DNA of 64,000 nt from Microbacterium marinum (GTDB lineage Bacteria > Actinomycetota > Actinomycetes > Actinomycetales > Microbacteriaceae), in NCBI RefSeq assembly GCF_014204835.1, contig NZ_JACHMD010000001.1, positions 2,542,001 to 2,606,000 on the forward strand. The letters run 5' to 3'. Of the stretch, positions 10,380-20,579 are shown piece after piece. Each line of letters opens with the position of its first letter. Within the stretch, counting starts at the first letter, position 1. The position numbers and the translations under genes were made by a program. Under the pieces are notes generated by a model. That model made no database searches and was not told where the DNA came from. It worked only from the letters and a program-made list of their open reading frames with translations.

Positions 10380-11014
10380 TAGCCGACGGTGAAGCGTTCG
10401 CGGGAGTGCCGCGGCGTCTCGATCTCGTCGAGCACGGCGATCGCGAAGTCCGCGCCCGAGATGAAGGATTCGCCCTTCTCATCGGTGACGACGACGTCGC
10501 CGCCGTCACGGTAGGAACCGGTGCGCTCCCCCGGCGCCCAGGAACCGAAGCCCCCGGCCGGGTGGATGTAGAACCAGTCGTGGCCGCGGTCGTCCGACTG
10601 CAGGTCTTCGAGGATGCCGATCGCCTCGAGAGCCTCGGGCTTGATCTCCTCGGGGAATCCGCTGTCGACGACGCGGGGGCCGCCGGGAGCGACGAGGCTG
10701 CCGCCGGCACCGCCGACGACTCCGACGCGAACCTCGGCGGGCAGCGCGGCGACCACCTCGCCCACCGCATCGCGCATCTTGCCGGCCATGTCGCCGCGCG
10801 GCGAAGTGGTGAACACGACGACCTCGACACCGTCGAGCTCGGCGGCGAGGGCGGGAGCGTCGAGGAGTGTCCCCTCGATGTAGGTGGCGCCCTCGACCCG
10901 CTCAGCCGGAACCTTGCGGGCGACGGAGACGACGGAGTGACCGCGCGAGACGGCTTCCTGGACGATGTGGCTTCCGGCGTAGCCGGTGCCTCCGATGACG
11001 GCGATACGGGTCAT
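10376..11014 (-). CDS. NAD(P)-binding NmrA/SDR-like reductase
   Basis: A 212-residue Rossmann protein with the dinucleotide motif GGTGYAGSHI at residues 8-17, followed by a conserved FTTSPRG strand end and SGADFAIAVLDEIE near the C-terminus, as in atypical extended SDRs (YwnB/NmrA-like flavin reductase or epimerase families). Substrate unknown. AAAGGA precedes the ATG. It starts 25 bases after rlmB on the same strand and probably ends the cysS-rlmB transcript. Confidence 0.85.
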   Translation of the reverse strand: MTRIAVIGGTGYAGSHIVQEAVSRGHSVVSVARKVPAERVEGATYIEGTLLDAPALAAELDGVEVVVFTTSPRGDMAGKMRDAVGEVVAALPAEVRVGVVGGAGGSLVAPGGPRVVDSGFPEEIKPEALEAIGILEDLQSDDRGHDWFYIHPAGGFGSWAPGERTGSYRDGGDVVVTDEKGESFISGADFAIAVLDEIETPRHSRERFTVGY

Positions 11015-11039
11015 GAGGGGTCCTTTCGAGCGGGGTGGA

Positions 11040-12023
11040 TCACTCCTGCGCTGCGCGGAGCGTGGACACCTGGTACAGCGCGACGGATGCCGCGATGCCG
11101 GCGTTGAGCGACTCGGTGGCCGCGTTGATCGGGATCGAGACGATCTGGTCGCAGGTCTCGGTCACGAGGCGCGACAGACCCTTGCCCTCCGACCCGACCA
11201 CGATCACGACGGGACGATCGGCGAGCTGGAGCGCCGGCAGCGACACGTCGCCGCCGCCGTCGAGTCCGAGGATGAAGACGCCCTGCTTCTTGAACTCCTT
11301 GAGCGTCGTCGTCAGGTTCGGCGCGATGGCGACGGGCACCCGCGCGGCCGCGCCGGCACTCGTCTTCCACGCCGCGGAGTTGACACCGGCGGAGCGGCGC
11401 TGCGGCACGATGATCGCCTGTCCACCGAACGCGGCGGTGGAGCGGATGATCGCGCCCAGGTTCCGGGGGTCGGTGACGCCGTCGAGAGCCACGAAGAGCG
11501 GGAGCTGGCCGCGGTCGATGACCTCTTCCAGCAGATCCTGGGGGTGCGCGTACTCGTACGGCGGGACCTTCAGGGCGACGCCCTGGTGCACACCGTCGAA
11601 TCCGGCCATCCGGTCGAGTTCCTGTCGGGTGACCTCGAGGACGGGGATGCCGCGGTTCGTCGTGATCGAGAGCATCTCCTTCACGCGGTCGTCCATCTCG
11701 ACGCGCTGGGCGATGTAGAACGCCGTGGCGGGGATCTTCGCGCGGAGGGCCTCGAGGACGCTGTTGCGACCGGTCACGGTCTCGGTGTCGTCGCCGGCCT
11801 TCGACTTCGGCGCGCGGTTCTGGCTCGAACGCTGCTGCGGCTTGCCGCCGGCGGCGATGTAGCGCTCCTGGGCGGCCTTGCGCTTGCCGGCGGGGTGCCA
11901 GGCACGGTCCTCGGCCTTGGGGGTCGGGCCGCGTCCTTCGAGCGATCGCTTGTTCTTGCCGCCGGAGCCCTTCGTGGGGCCCTTCTTGCCCTTGCCTGCA
12001 GAGGGGTTGCCGAACTTAGCCAT
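11040..12023 (-). CDS. rlmB: 23S rRNA (guanosine-2251-2'-O)-methyltransferase RlmB
   Basis: A 327-residue SPOUT methyltransferase. Residues 1 to about 80 form a basic, Gly/Lys-rich extension common in actinobacterial orthologues. An L30e-like substrate-binding part follows, and then the SPOUT domain with [30 protein letters not shown] and [17 protein letters not shown], which form the trefoil knot and SAM site. It modifies G2251 (E. coli numbering) of 23S rRNA. ATG 12023 was chosen over upstream frame because it overlaps the cysS stop by eight bases and MAKFGNP is the usual N-terminus. Confidence 0.93.
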   Translation of the reverse strand: MAKFGNPSAGKGKKGPTKGSGGKNKRSLEGRGPTPKAEDRAWHPAGKRKAAQERYIAAGGKPQQRSSQNRAPKSKAGDDTETVTGRNSVLEALRAKIPATAFYIAQRVEMDDRVKEMLSITTNRGIPVLEVTRQELDRMAGFDGVHQGVALKVPPYEYAHPQDLLEEVIDRGQLPLFVALDGVTDPRNLGAIIRSTAAFGGQAIIVPQRRSAGVNSAAWKTSAGAAARVPVAIAPNLTTTLKEFKKQGVFILGLDGGGDVSLPALQLADRPVVIVVGSEGKGLSRLVTETCDQIVSIPINAATESLNAGIAASVALYQVSTLRAAQE

Positions 12024-13452
12024 TTTCCAAACTCCAATGTGTCCCGGAGGGACCGTCTTCCAAGACGATGCCCGCCGCCGCGATCGCGTCGCGGATACGG
12101 TCGGCATTCGCCCAGTCCTTGTTCGCGCGGGCGTCCGCGCGCTGGTCGATCATCGTGCGAACGAGCGCGTCGAGCGCCTCGGTCGCGGGCGCGGCGGCGC
12201 CCCGCTGCCACTGCAGCGCCATCGGGTCGACGCCCAGGAGGCCCGTCATCTCCCGGACCTGCCAGGCGGCGATCGCCGCGGCGTCGGTGTCGCCGGCGTC
12301 GAGGGCGGCATTGCCGCGCCGCACCGTCTCGTGCACCGCGGCGAGTGCCTGCGGCACACCGAGGTCGTCGTCCATCGCGGCCTCGAACGCGGCGGGCAGC
12401 ACGACGGGACTCTTGCGCTCGGCATCCGTCTCCGGACGCTCTGCGGACCTTCCGAACGAGGTGTCGAGTCTGGCCACCCGTGCCTGGAAGCTCCGGATGC
12501 GATCGAGTGCGGCACCCGCTTCGGCGAAGGCCGAGGGCGAGATGTCGAGGTTCGAGCGGTAGTGCGCCGACGCGAGGGCGTACCGCACGACAAGCGGGTC
12601 CTGCTCAGCAAGGACGTCCTCCGCGAGGAGGAAGTTCCCGAGTGACTTCGACATCTTCTGGTCGCCGACGGTGACCAGGCCGTTGTGCACCCAGTAGCGG
12701 GCGAAGCCGTCGCCGGCAGCGGTGGACTGCGCGAGCTCGTTCTCGTGGTGCGGGAACCGCAGATCGAGCCCGCCCCCGTGGATGTCGAACTCCGGACCAA
12801 GGTAGCGACGGCTCATCGCCGAGCACTCGATGTGCCAGCCGGGCCGTCCCGCTCCCCAGGGCGCTTCCCAGGAGGCACCGGCGGGCTCGTCCGCCTTGGC
12901 GCCCTTCCACAGCGCGAAGTCACGCGGGTCGCGCTTGCCCCGAGGGTCGGCGTCAGCGGCCGACTCCATCGCGTCGACGGACTGCCGCGTCAGCGTGCCG
13001 TAGCTCGGCCACGAACGGACGTCGAAGTAGACATCGCCCTCGGCCGCGTACGCGTGCCCTGCGGCGATGAGGCGCCCGATGAGCTCCTGCATCTGCGGGA
13101 TGGAGGCGGTCGCGCGCGGTTCGTATGTCGGGGGCAGGATGCCGACGGCGGCATACGCCTGCGAGAACTCCAGCTCCATGCGGTAGGCGAGCGCCCACCA
13201 CGGCTCCTCGGCGGTCGCGTTCGCGAGCACCTTGTCATCGATGTCAGTGACGTTGCGCACGAAGGTGACCCGTCCGAAGCGGTGCGCCAACCAGCGGCGG
13301 AGGATGTCGAAGCTCAGCGCGGCGCGGACGTGACCGATGTGCGGGCCGGACTGCACCGTCGGACCACAGACGTACATGGTGACGTTGCCCGGCTCCGCGG
13401 GCGCGAAGTCGCGCAGCGCCTGCGCCTGGGTGTCATAGAGCCGTACCGTCAC
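12016..13452 (-). CDS. cysS: Cysteinyl-tRNA synthetase
   Basis: A 478-residue class I synthetase that charges tRNA-Cys. HIGH appears as HIGH at residues 38-41 ([11 protein letters not shown]), KMSKS as [10 protein letters not shown], and the zinc ligands fall at MYVCGPT and WHIECSAMS. The length is usual. The start is GTG at 13452, with TAGCAT six bases upstream (13459-13464), suggesting a leaderless transcript. The coding end overlaps rlmB, a common pairing in Actinobacteria. Confidence 0.96.
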   Translation of the reverse strand: MTVRLYDTQAQALRDFAPAEPGNVTMYVCGPTVQSGPHIGHVRAALSFDILRRWLAHRFGRVTFVRNVTDIDDKVLANATAEEPWWALAYRMELEFSQAYAAVGILPPTYEPRATASIPQMQELIGRLIAAGHAYAAEGDVYFDVRSWPSYGTLTRQSVDAMESAADADPRGKRDPRDFALWKGAKADEPAGASWEAPWGAGRPGWHIECSAMSRRYLGPEFDIHGGGLDLRFPHHENELAQSTAAGDGFARYWVHNGLVTVGDQKMSKSLGNFLLAEDVLAEQDPLVVRYALASAHYRSNLDISPSAFAEAGAALDRIRSFQARVARLDTSFGRSAERPETDAERKSPVVLPAAFEAAMDDDLGVPQALAAVHETVRRGNAALDAGDTDAAAIAAWQVREMTGLLGVDPMALQWQRGAAAPATEALDALVRTMIDQRADARANKDWANADRIRDAIAAAGIVLEDGPSGTHWSLENG

Positions 13453-13511
13453 CGGACCATGCTACCGGCGCGTGGCTTGGAGCCCACCGCGATGACGGTA
13501 GAAAGGAGAGC

Positions 13512-14435
13512 GTGCTGCACGTTCTCGCCGTCCTCGCCGCCGCCGTGCTCTTCGGCACGACCGGCACCTCCCAGGCGCTCGGACCCGAGGGGACGACACC
13601 GCTCGCCGTCGGTGTGGCGCGGATGGTCGTCGGTGGCTCGGCACTGGCGGTGATCGCGTTCCTGTTGGCCGCGCGGCACATGCGGACAAGCACGGTCCCG
13701 CGTCCTCGCCTGACCACGTCGCCCGTCCTGCTGATGGCGGCGACCGGTGTCGCCCTCGCCGTGTACCAGCCGCTGTTCTTCCTCGGCACCGAGCGCAACG
13801 GCGTCGCCGTCAGCACGGTGATCGCCCTCGGATCGGCGCCGGTCCTCGCAGGGCTTCTCGAGTGGGCGCTCACCCGGCGCCTGCCCTCTCCGATCTGGAT
13901 GTCCGCCACGGCGCTCGCGACCGTCGGCGTCGTGCTGCTGGGCGTCGGCGGCGGCGCGGAGTCCGGTGGCGCCGACCCGGTCGGCGTCCTCGGCGCGATC
14001 GGTGCGGGCGCGTCGTTCGCGATCATCGCCAACGCACAGCGGCGTCTGCTCGATAGCGGCTGGGATGCGTTCACCGTGGTCGGCGCGATGGGTGTCGGCG
14101 CCGCCCTCGTCAGCGCGGTGGCACTCCCCTTCGTCGATCTCGCCTGGGTCTTCGAACCGAGCGGCCTCGTGATGACGCTGTGGCTCGGCCTTGCGACGAT
14201 CGCGGTCGCGTACACCCTGTTCACCTGGGGCCTGCAGGGCCTGACGGCGGCGACCGCGGCGACCCTCACGCTCGGCGAACCGCTCACCGCCGCGCTGCTG
14301 GGCGTGACGGTGCTCGGTGAACAGCTGTCCCCCCTGACGATCGGCGGCCTGATCGTTCTGGGGGCCGGACTGGCGGCGCTCGCCTGGGGCTCCCGACGCT
14401 CCCGCGATCCGCAGCCGTACGCGGTGGAGGGGTGA
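13512..14435 (+). CDS. EamA/DMT family transporter
   Basis: 307 residues with ten hydrophobic segments in two EamA repeats. It starts [23 protein letters not shown], and the second repeat carries [21 protein letters not shown]. The family exports metabolites or amino acids, but the substrate is unknown. The start is GTG 13512, with AAAGGAG just before it. The stop overlaps or abuts the following acetyltransferase gene, so they are probably co-transcribed. Confidence 0.88.
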   Translation: MLHVLAVLAAAVLFGTTGTSQALGPEGTTPLAVGVARMVVGGSALAVIAFLLAARHMRTSTVPRPRLTTSPVLLMAATGVALAVYQPLFFLGTERNGVAVSTVIALGSAPVLAGLLEWALTRRLPSPIWMSATALATVGVVLLGVGGGAESGGADPVGVLGAIGAGASFAIIANAQRRLLDSGWDAFTVVGAMGVGAALVSAVALPFVDLAWVFEPSGLVMTLWLGLATIAVAYTLFTWGLQGLTAATAATLTLGEPLTAALLGVTVLGEQLSPLTIGGLIVLGAGLAALAWGSRRSRDPQPYAVEG

Positions 14436-14437
14436 CC

Positions 14438-14902
14438 ATGACCGGCCTCCGCGTCACCGTCGACGACCTCTCCGGGAGCGAGACGGTCGCCCTCATCGCC
14501 CACCACCTGGAGGGCATGCACGCCCAGACACCCGCCGAGAGTGTGCACGCGCTCGGCGTCCGCGAGTTGCGGCATCCCGACGTCACGGTCTGGTCGGCGT
14601 GGCGCTCGGATTCGCTGGCGGGCGTGGGCGCCCTGAAGCGGTTCGGCGACGCCGACGGCGAGATCAAGTCCATGCGGGTCGCCGACGCACACCTGGGCAC
14701 CGGAGTCGGTCGGGCCCTGGTTCGCCACATCGTGACCGAGGCTCGGGCGGCGGGACTTCGCGCGCTGTGGCTCGAGACCGGGTCGGATGCCGCGTTCGCT
14801 CCTGCCCGCGCCCTGTATGCGAGCGAGGGGTTCACGGTGTGCGACCCGTTCGGGCCCTATCGACCCGACCGGCACTCCACCTTCATGACGCAGACGCTCT
14901 GA
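14438..14902 (+). CDS. GNAT family N-acetyltransferase
   Basis: A 154-residue single-domain acetyltransferase. The acetyl-CoA loop region is HLGTGVGRALVRHIVTEARAAG, followed by LWLETGSDAAFAPARALYASEGF, the classic motif A and B arrangement. The acceptor is unknown. ATG 14438 is preferred to the GTG at 14432 because GGAGG (14426-14430) is at the right distance from it. It lies directly behind the DMT transporter. Confidence 0.85.
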   Translation: MTGLRVTVDDLSGSETVALIAHHLEGMHAQTPAESVHALGVRELRHPDVTVWSAWRSDSLAGVGALKRFGDADGEIKSMRVADAHLGTGVGRALVRHIVTEARAAGLRALWLETGSDAAFAPARALYASEGFTVCDPFGPYRPDRHSTFMTQTL

Positions 14903-14923
14903 GAGCGCCCTCGCGGCGCCGCG

Positions 14924-16099
14924 TCAGGCCGGGAGGACGAGCGCGACGGCGAAGGCCGCGACGCCCTCACCGGTTCCGGTGAACCCGAGTCCGTCGGTCG
15001 TCGTCGCCGACACCGACACCGGCGCGCCCAGCGCCGCGGACAGGACCGCCTCGGCCTCGTGTCGCCTCGCGGAAAACCGTGGACGGCGCGCCTGCACCTG
15101 CACGCTGACGTTGCCGATCCGCCAGCCGGCATCGGCGAGGATCTCGCGCGTGCGACGGAGGAACGCGTCAGCGTGCGCCCCGGCGTACTCGGGCTTGTCG
15201 GTGCCGAAGTGCGTGCCGATGTCGCCGAGCCCGGCCGCGGCCAGCACCGCGTCGACGATCGCGTGCGCGATCGCATCGCCGTCCGAGTGCCCCTGCAGAG
15301 CCGCTTCGCCCGGCCACTCGACGCCGGCAAGCCACAAGATCCCGTCGCCGCCGAAGGCGTGCACGTCAGTCCCCACGCCGATCCTCGGGATGGATGCCGC
15401 GGCGGGCGCGGGTGACACGATGGCTCGTGCGCGCTCGAGATCCGCGGCGGTCGTGATCTTGAAGGCGAGGTCGTCGCCGGCGACGGTTCGGACCGTGTGG
15501 CCGTGCCCCTGCACCAGCGCGGCGTCGTCGGTGTGCTCTCTGTCCGCCGACGCGTACGCCGCGTCGAGCACCGCGCGCCGGAACCCCTGCGGCGTCTGCG
15601 CACCCGCGAGGACCGAGCGGTCCACGGCGGCCACGACGGTGCTGCCGTCGACCCGCTTGAGGGTGTCGACGACGGGAAGCGCTGGGATCACGGCATCCGC
15701 CCCGGCCTGGAGGGCCTCGATCACACGGGCGAAGACCGCAGGCGGAGTGAGCGCGCGCGCCGCGTCGTGGACGAGGACCATCTCGACGTCCGGCCAGACG
15801 GCGTGGAGACCCGCGGTGACCGATTCCTGCCGGGTGGCACCTCCCGCGACCACCGACACCAGCTCCACGCGCTCCCCCGCCTCCTCCCGGGCGTCGGTCA
15901 GCGCTTCACCGACGCGCTCTTCGGGCGCGACGACGACGACCTGCGCGACGGGTGCTGCGAAGACGTGCCGGAGGGCGTGGCGGAGGATCGTGTGCGCGTC
16001 CAGGCCGACGAAGGCCTTCGGCGCCCCCTGGCCGAGGCGCGTCCCCGCACCGGCGGCGACCACGATGACCGCGACACGGGGTACCGGGATGAGGCTCAT
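14924..16099 (-). CDS. ispDF: Bifunctional IspD-IspF (MEP pathway)
   Basis: A 391-residue fusion. The N-terminal half is IspD, MEP cytidylyltransferase (VVAAGAGTRLGQGAPKAF, then VLVHDAAR and TPQGFRR). From about residue 232 it is IspF, MEcPP synthase (IGVGTDVHAFGGD, ALQGHSDGDAIAHAIVDA, ending GLGFTGTGEGVAAFA). These are steps three and five of non-mevalonate isoprenoid synthesis. Fusions occur in several bacterial lineages. The start overlaps the acyltransferase stop as ATGA, indicating translational coupling. Confidence 0.95.
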   Translation of the reverse strand: MSLIPVPRVAVIVVAAGAGTRLGQGAPKAFVGLDAHTILRHALRHVFAAPVAQVVVVAPEERVGEALTDAREEAGERVELVSVVAGGATRQESVTAGLHAVWPDVEMVLVHDAARALTPPAVFARVIEALQAGADAVIPALPVVDTLKRVDGSTVVAAVDRSVLAGAQTPQGFRRAVLDAAYASADREHTDDAALVQGHGHTVRTVAGDDLAFKITTAADLERARAIVSPAPAAASIPRIGVGTDVHAFGGDGILWLAGVEWPGEAALQGHSDGDAIAHAIVDAVLAAAGLGDIGTHFGTDKPEYAGAHADAFLRRTREILADAGWRIGNVSVQVQARRPRFSARRHEAEAVLSAALGAPVSVSATTTDGLGFTGTGEGVAAFAVALVLPA

Positions 16100-17373
16100 G
16101 CCTCCGAGCGTACCGACGCCGGTTGGGTGCGCCGTGCCCCGCGGCGCAGCAGCACGACGGCAACGGCGAGCAGGAGTGCGCCGACCACGGCGATCGGCAG
16201 GTCGAGGAACCACTGCATCACCGCGAACGGCGGAAGGAACGCGCAGAGCCACGCGACGGCGACGACCCCGCGAGGCGGCGTCGCCGACAGGGTGCCCAGC
16301 GCCTCCCATCGGACGATGAGGAGAGAGAGCGCCAGGAGGACGCCGAGCACGGCGACGAACATGACCGGCCGCGACCACCACCACTCCGGGCTCGACGGTG
16401 TCGGCGCCGCGCCCGGGATGAGCAGCGTCACGCCGGTCAGCGCCAACATCACGGGGAGATGCCAGAGGTAGATCGTCATCAGCCGCGATCCGAGGAGGAA
16501 CACCGCACCCTGCATGACGCGGGCACGCATCAGCCTCGACAGCACCGGACGCAGCAGTCGCAGCAGGCACGCCTGCGCGACGCCCAGGACGACCAGCGGC
16601 ACCGTCGGTGGGTTGAGATTGCCGAGCATGCTCGTCGAGTACGGGCCCCACGCCGTAAGCGGCCACAGCACCAGGTAGCAGGCCGCGGCCAGTGCGATCA
16701 GGGTCACCGGATGCCGCCGGTCGAACCATCCGTCGGCGTACCAGAACCCGAGTTGCTGGACGAGGGGCCAGACGAAGAGGAGGTTCAGGAGACCGAGGTC
16801 GGTGACGCCGCTCGAGAACCGGGCGACGTCGACGGCGACGACGCCCAGTGTGAGCAGCGCGAGCGTCCGCCGCGGGGCGAGGCTGTGCGCCCGAGCGAGC
16901 CAGGGCACGGCGGCCTGGCAGATCAGGTATGCCGCGAGGAACCACAGCGGGGATCCCGCGCCGATGGCGGCATCCGACACCAGCGCAGGCGGGGCACCGA
17001 TCGCGGTCGCGCCGACGAGGACGAGCGCAAAGAACGCGAACAGGGGCAGGGCGGGCTGGGCGAGTCGCAGGGTACGAGTCCGGATGAACCCCGCCGCGTC
17101 ACCGCCTTTCGCCGTCCACGACCGCCAGCCCACGGATGCCGCGAACCCGCCGACCACGAAGAACAGCGGCATGATCTGGCCGACCCAGGTCACCGTGTCG
17201 AACCACGGCTCCTGCTCGGCGGGGCGCGACGCGATCAGCTCGCCGTCTGGACCCGGACCGATGCCCACCTGCACCAGGTGGACGACGATGACGAAGAGGA
17301 CGCAGACCACGCGGGCGAGGTCGAGCGTGAGGTCCCGGGTCGACAGGTCGACGGCGGCCGTGCGGGAGGTCAT
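16096..17373 (-). CDS. Acyltransferase 3 family membrane protein
   Basis: A 425-residue polytopic protein with about ten to eleven membrane helices. The early LARVVCVLFVIVVHLVQVG carries the conserved catalytic-type His, and QIMPLFFVVGGFAA follows. YLWHLPVMLAL near the C-terminus is also typical of Acyl_transf_3 proteins, which acylate cell-surface sugars or lipids. Substrate unknown. ATG 17373 is preferred: CATGAT stands six bases upstream, while the earlier GTG (17391) has no signal. Confidence 0.85.
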   Translation of the reverse strand: MTSRTAAVDLSTRDLTLDLARVVCVLFVIVVHLVQVGIGPGPDGELIASRPAEQEPWFDTVTWVGQIMPLFFVVGGFAASVGWRSWTAKGGDAAGFIRTRTLRLAQPALPLFAFFALVLVGATAIGAPPALVSDAAIGAGSPLWFLAAYLICQAAVPWLARAHSLAPRRTLALLTLGVVAVDVARFSSGVTDLGLLNLLFVWPLVQQLGFWYADGWFDRRHPVTLIALAAACYLVLWPLTAWGPYSTSMLGNLNPPTVPLVVLGVAQACLLRLLRPVLSRLMRARVMQGAVFLLGSRLMTIYLWHLPVMLALTGVTLLIPGAAPTPSSPEWWWSRPVMFVAVLGVLLALSLLIVRWEALGTLSATPPRGVVAVAWLCAFLPPFAVMQWFLDLPIAVVGALLLAVAVVLLRRGARRTQPASVRSEA

Positions 17374-17416
17374 CGCCTCATCATGGCGCACCGGGAGTCG
17401 AATCCCCGGAAATGCC

Positions 17417-17441
17417 GAACGGCCGGGAATCCCGGCCGTTC
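17417..17441 (-). terminator. Hairpin downstream of carD
   Basis: An 11-bp perfect stem (GAACGGCCGGG with CCCGGCCGTTC, loop ATT) lies just after the carD stop on the minus strand and before the acyltransferase promoter. Confidence 0.55.
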
Positions 17442-17449
17442 CGAGAGTG

Positions 17450-17932
17450 TCAGGAGGCGAGGACCTCGTCGAGAACGCTGGACGCCTTCTCTTCGTCGGC
17501 CTTCAGCGCGAGGGCGATCTCGGAGATGAGGATCTGGCGCGCCTTGGCGAGCATCCGCTTCTCCCCCGCGGAGAGCCCGCGGTCCTGATCGCGGCGCCAC
17601 AGGTCGCGAACGACCTCACTGACCTTGATCACGTCGCCGGAGGCGAGCTTCTCGAGGTTCGCCTTGTAGCGGCGCGACCAGTTCGTGGGCTCCTCGGTGA
17701 ACGGCGCGCGCAGCACGTCGAAGACCTTCTCGAGACCGTCCTTGCCGATCACGTCGCGGACGCCCACGAGGTCAACGTTGTCCGCCGGGACCTCGATGAC
17801 GAGGTCTCCCTGCGTGACGTTGAGCTTCAGGTATTTCTTCGTCTCGCCTTTGATGACGCGATCCTTGACCTCGATGATCGTCGCGGCGCCGTGGTGCGGA
17901 TAGACGACGGTCTCGCCAACCTCAAAAAGCAT
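17450..17932 (-). CDS. carD: CarD family transcriptional regulator
   Basis: A 160-residue CarD. The N-terminal Tudor-like RNA-polymerase-binding domain ([19 protein letters not shown]) is followed by a C-terminal helical DNA-binding domain with [15 protein letters not shown] and ending [10 protein letters not shown]. It binds the RNAP beta subunit and stabilises open complexes, notably at rRNA promoters. ATG 17932 is chosen because AAAGGAC lies nine bases upstream and [12 protein letters not shown] is the conserved N-terminus. Confidence 0.95.
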   Translation of the reverse strand: MLFEVGETVVYPHHGAATIIEVKDRVIKGETKKYLKLNVTQGDLVIEVPADNVDLVGVRDVIGKDGLEKVFDVLRAPFTEEPTNWSRRYKANLEKLASGDVIKVSEVVRDLWRRDQDRGLSAGEKRMLAKARQILISEIALALKADEEKASSVLDEVLAS

Positions 17933-18065
17933 GCAGTTGTGTCCTTTCGGCAACCTCCAGAATACCACAGGCGGTATGCGCTAAGGTTTGCCGCCCAGCG
18001 TCTGCGGCCTCGGGCGGCGACCGCATAGGATGAAGGGGATGCCGTTCGCTTCACCTGGAGGATCC

Positions 18066-18554
18066 GTGAAATCGCGTTTCATCGCGTCCATCGCCCTGGG
18101 CGCCGCCGTCGTCCTCGGCGCCACCGGCTGCAACATGCTCGCGCCCCAGGCGACGACCATCGAGTACTCGGCATCCGACGGTCGCAACGTGCCGGAGTCG
18201 GGCCCGCTGAAGGTGCGCAACGCGCTCATCGTCGCGAACGAGGACGGCTCGCTCGGCAACCTCATCGCCGGCGTCGTCAACTCGACGGACGACGACCTCG
18301 TCCTGAACGTCGGCATCGGCTCCGACCTGCAGACCATTCCGGTCCCCGCCCGAAGCTCCGTGAGCCTCGGCGTGACCTCCGCTCCTATGCTCTTCGAGGG
18401 TCTCGACGCGAAGCCGGGGTCCGACGTCGAGGTCTCGTTCCAGTCGGGCGAAGGCGAGGGGGTCGAGGTCGCCATCCCGATCCTCGACGGCACGCTCCCG
18501 CACTACGAGGAGTTCGTGCCGACGCCGCTCCCCACGCCGACGGCCACTCCCTGA
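18066..18554 (+). CDS. Secreted lipoprotein-like hypothetical protein
   Basis: A 162-residue exported protein. A KSR-start signal peptide ends in a weak lipobox ATGC near residue 20, followed by a beta-rich domain of the type often found in small actinobacterial lipoproteins (an Ig-like/DUF fold is plausible). It ends in a Pro/Thr tail. The start is GTG 18066, with GGAGG just upstream. TAGGAT at 18026-18031 is a good -10, giving a leader of about 28 bases. Function unknown. Confidence 0.72.
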   Translation: MKSRFIASIALGAAVVLGATGCNMLAPQATTIEYSASDGRNVPESGPLKVRNALIVANEDGSLGNLIAGVVNSTDDDLVLNVGIGSDLQTIPVPARSSVSLGVTSAPMLFEGLDAKPGSDVEVSFQSGEGEGVEVAIPILDGTLPHYEEFVPTPLPTPTATP

Positions 18555-18567
18555 TCGGACCTCTTGT

Positions 18568-18609
18568 CATGAAGAACGCCCCCGCCGCATGGCGGGGGCG
18601 TTCTTCATG
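18568..18609. terminator. Strong bidirectional intrinsic terminator
   Basis: A 19-bp perfect inverted repeat around loop GCAT. The stem has a GC core (CGCCCCCGCC with GGCGGGGGCG) flanked by GAAGAA and TTCTTC, giving A/T tracts on both sides. It lies between the convergent lipoprotein gene and regX3, so it can stop both transcripts. Confidence 0.9.
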
Positions 18610-18628
18610 AGGGCGTGAGTCGCGAGCG

Positions 18629-19312
18629 TCAGGATTCGAAGCGGTAGCCGAGTCCGCGCACGGTGAGCAGCATCACGGGGTCGCTCGGGTTCTGCTCGAT
18701 GCGCGAGCGGATGCGCTTGATGTGGACGTCGAGCGTCTTCGTGTCGCCGAAGTAGTCACTCCCCCAGACGCGATCGATCAGCTGGCCCCGGGTCAGCACG
18801 CGACCGGCGTTGCGCATGAGCAGCTCGAGAAGCTCGAACTCCTTGAGCGGCATCGAGATCTCGGCCCCGTCGACGGCGACCGTGTGGCGGTCGATATCGA
18901 GGGTGACCCGGCCGCCCTCGATGATGCGGTCGTCGACGTCGAGCTCGTCGACCTCGCTGCGGCGGAGGACGGCGCGCATGCGCGCCAGAAGCTCACGCGA
19001 GGAGTACGGCTTGGTGACGTAGTCATCGGCGCCGAGCTCGAGTCCCACGACGATGTCGACCTCGCTGTCCTTGGCCGTCAGCATGATGATCGGCACCTTC
19101 GAGGTGGTGCGGATGATGCGGCACACCTCCGTCCCCGGCATCCCGGGGAGCATGAGGTCGAGGAGGACGATGTCGGCGCCGCGCGCGGTGAACGCGTCGA
19201 GGGCGATGCCGCCGTCTTCGGCGATCTCGACCTCGAAGCCCTCGCGCCGCAGCAGGTATGCGAGGGGGTCGGCGAGATCGGGCTCGTCTTCGACGATCAG
19301 GACGCGGGTCAT
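18629..19312 (-). CDS. regX3: Response regulator RegX3 (phosphate-sensing type)
   Basis: A 227-residue OmpR-family regulator. The receiver domain has acidic E9/D10, phospho-acceptor D52 and K101. The winged-helix effector domain (about 130-226) has LKEFELLELLMRNAGRVLTR and DTKTLDVHIKRIRSRIE. The pairing with senX3 (ATGA overlap), divergent phoU and the nearby pst operon identify it as the phosphate-starvation regulator of the SenX3-RegX3/PhoRP type. Its predicted targets are the PHO-box-like repeats described below. Confidence 0.93.
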   Translation of the reverse strand: MTRVLIVEDEPDLADPLAYLLRREGFEVEIAEDGGIALDAFTARGADIVLLDLMLPGMPGTEVCRIIRTTSKVPIIMLTAKDSEVDIVVGLELGADDYVTKPYSSRELLARMRAVLRRSEVDELDVDDRIIEGGRVTLDIDRHTVAVDGAEISMPLKEFELLELLMRNAGRVLTRGQLIDRVWGSDYFGDTKTLDVHIKRIRSRIEQNPSDPVMLLTVRGLGYRFES

Positions 19313-20508
19313 AGTGCTCCCCTTTTGGCCGACACTCTCGCGGCGGACTTCATGGACTTCTTGGGCTTTCGTTTGGGTTCGGAATGCGATTCGGGCGCAT
19401 GGACGATGGGCAGGCGGATGGTGAAGGTCGACCCGCGGCCCGGCCGCGACCACAGCTCCACCGAGCCGCCATGACGCTGCACGGCGTGCTTGACGATCGA
19501 CAGGCCGAGTCCGGTCCCGCCGGTCCGCCTCGAGCGGGCCTGGTCTGCGCGGTAGAAGCGCTCGAAGATGCGCTGCTGGTCGTCCTCGTGGATGCCGATG
19601 CCGTGATCGGCGATGGCGATCTCGACCGTGCCGTCGCCCTCACGGACGCCCACGCCCACCTGGGCGCCGGCCGGCGAATACGCGACGGCGTTTGCCAACA
19701 GGTTGCTGATCGCCTCGATGAGGATCTGCGGGTCGCCGCGGACGAACAGGCCTCGATCTCCACCGCGGGCGATCGTGATGTCGGAGGCTTCGGCGGTGAT
19801 GCCCTGCGACTCGATCGCCGCCGTCACCACCTCGTCGACGGAGACGTTGCGCATCTCGGCGATGTCGTCCGCGGACTGCAGGCGCGACAGATTCATGATG
19901 CGGGAGGTGAGCTGGCCGAGCCGACCCGCCTCGGCCGTCAGCCGACTGGCGAAATGTCGCACCTGGTCGGGGTCGTCGGCCGCCGAGTCAATCGCCTCGG
20001 CGAGGAGGGTGACCGCGCCGACAGGGGTCTTCAGCTCGTGCGACGTGTTCGCGACGAAATCGCGCCGCATCTGCTCCACACGCTCACGCTCGGTGATGTC
20101 GCGGATGACGATGAGGGTCAGCCGCGGGGTGATGACGCTCGCGCGCGCGGCGACCAGGCGCGGCTCCACACCGCGGTTCAGCTGCATGTTCTCGGTCGCC
20201 GCCAGTCCGCTTGCCCGGACGCCCCGCACGAGGGACTTGAGCGTGTCGGAGCCCAGGGTCTGGCCGACGTGGAGAGAGAACACCTCCGCCGCGGCCGACG
20301 AGGACAGCACGAGCATCGACGCATCGACGACCACGGCGGCGTCGTCCATCCCCTGCAGGACTGAGTCCGTCCCGTCGGGGATCTCCACCGACGTGACCCG
20401 CCGGGTCTGGTCGCGGGAGCGCAGCGCGAAGACGACGAGCCCCACGGCGGTCGCACCGATCAGCGCCCCGACGAGGAGGCCAAGCAGCGCGAGCTGCGTC
20501 GAGTCCAT
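19309..20508 (-). CDS. senX3: Sensor histidine kinase SenX3-like
   Basis: A 399-residue kinase. It has one clear N-terminal membrane helix (6-28) and a PAS-like segment (about 50-140). The HisKA domain carries H157 in FVANTSHELKTPVGAV, and the HATPase domain has N, G1 (ADHGIGI) and G2 (GTGLGLSIVKHAV) boxes. A basic C-terminal tail follows. The absence of a large sensory ectodomain fits kinases that read Pi through Pst and PhoU. TACGCT lies six bases before the ATG, suggesting leaderless transcription into the shared promoter region. Confidence 0.92.
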   Translation of the reverse strand: MDSTQLALLGLLVGALIGATAVGLVVFALRSRDQTRRVTSVEIPDGTDSVLQGMDDAAVVVDASMLVLSSSAAAEVFSLHVGQTLGSDTLKSLVRGVRASGLAATENMQLNRGVEPRLVAARASVITPRLTLIVIRDITERERVEQMRRDFVANTSHELKTPVGAVTLLAEAIDSAADDPDQVRHFASRLTAEAGRLGQLTSRIMNLSRLQSADDIAEMRNVSVDEVVTAAIESQGITAEASDITIARGGDRGLFVRGDPQILIEAISNLLANAVAYSPAGAQVGVGVREGDGTVEIAIADHGIGIHEDDQQRIFERFYRADQARSRRTGGTGLGLSIVKHAVQRHGGSVELWSRPGRGSTFTIRLPIVHAPESHSEPKRKPKKSMKSAARVSAKRGAL

Positions 20509-20579
20509 GACCCCAGCGTAAGGTGGTCGCAGACCCGTCATCGGACGGAATGGTCCCGGTGCCGCACGGATCGTCGGAT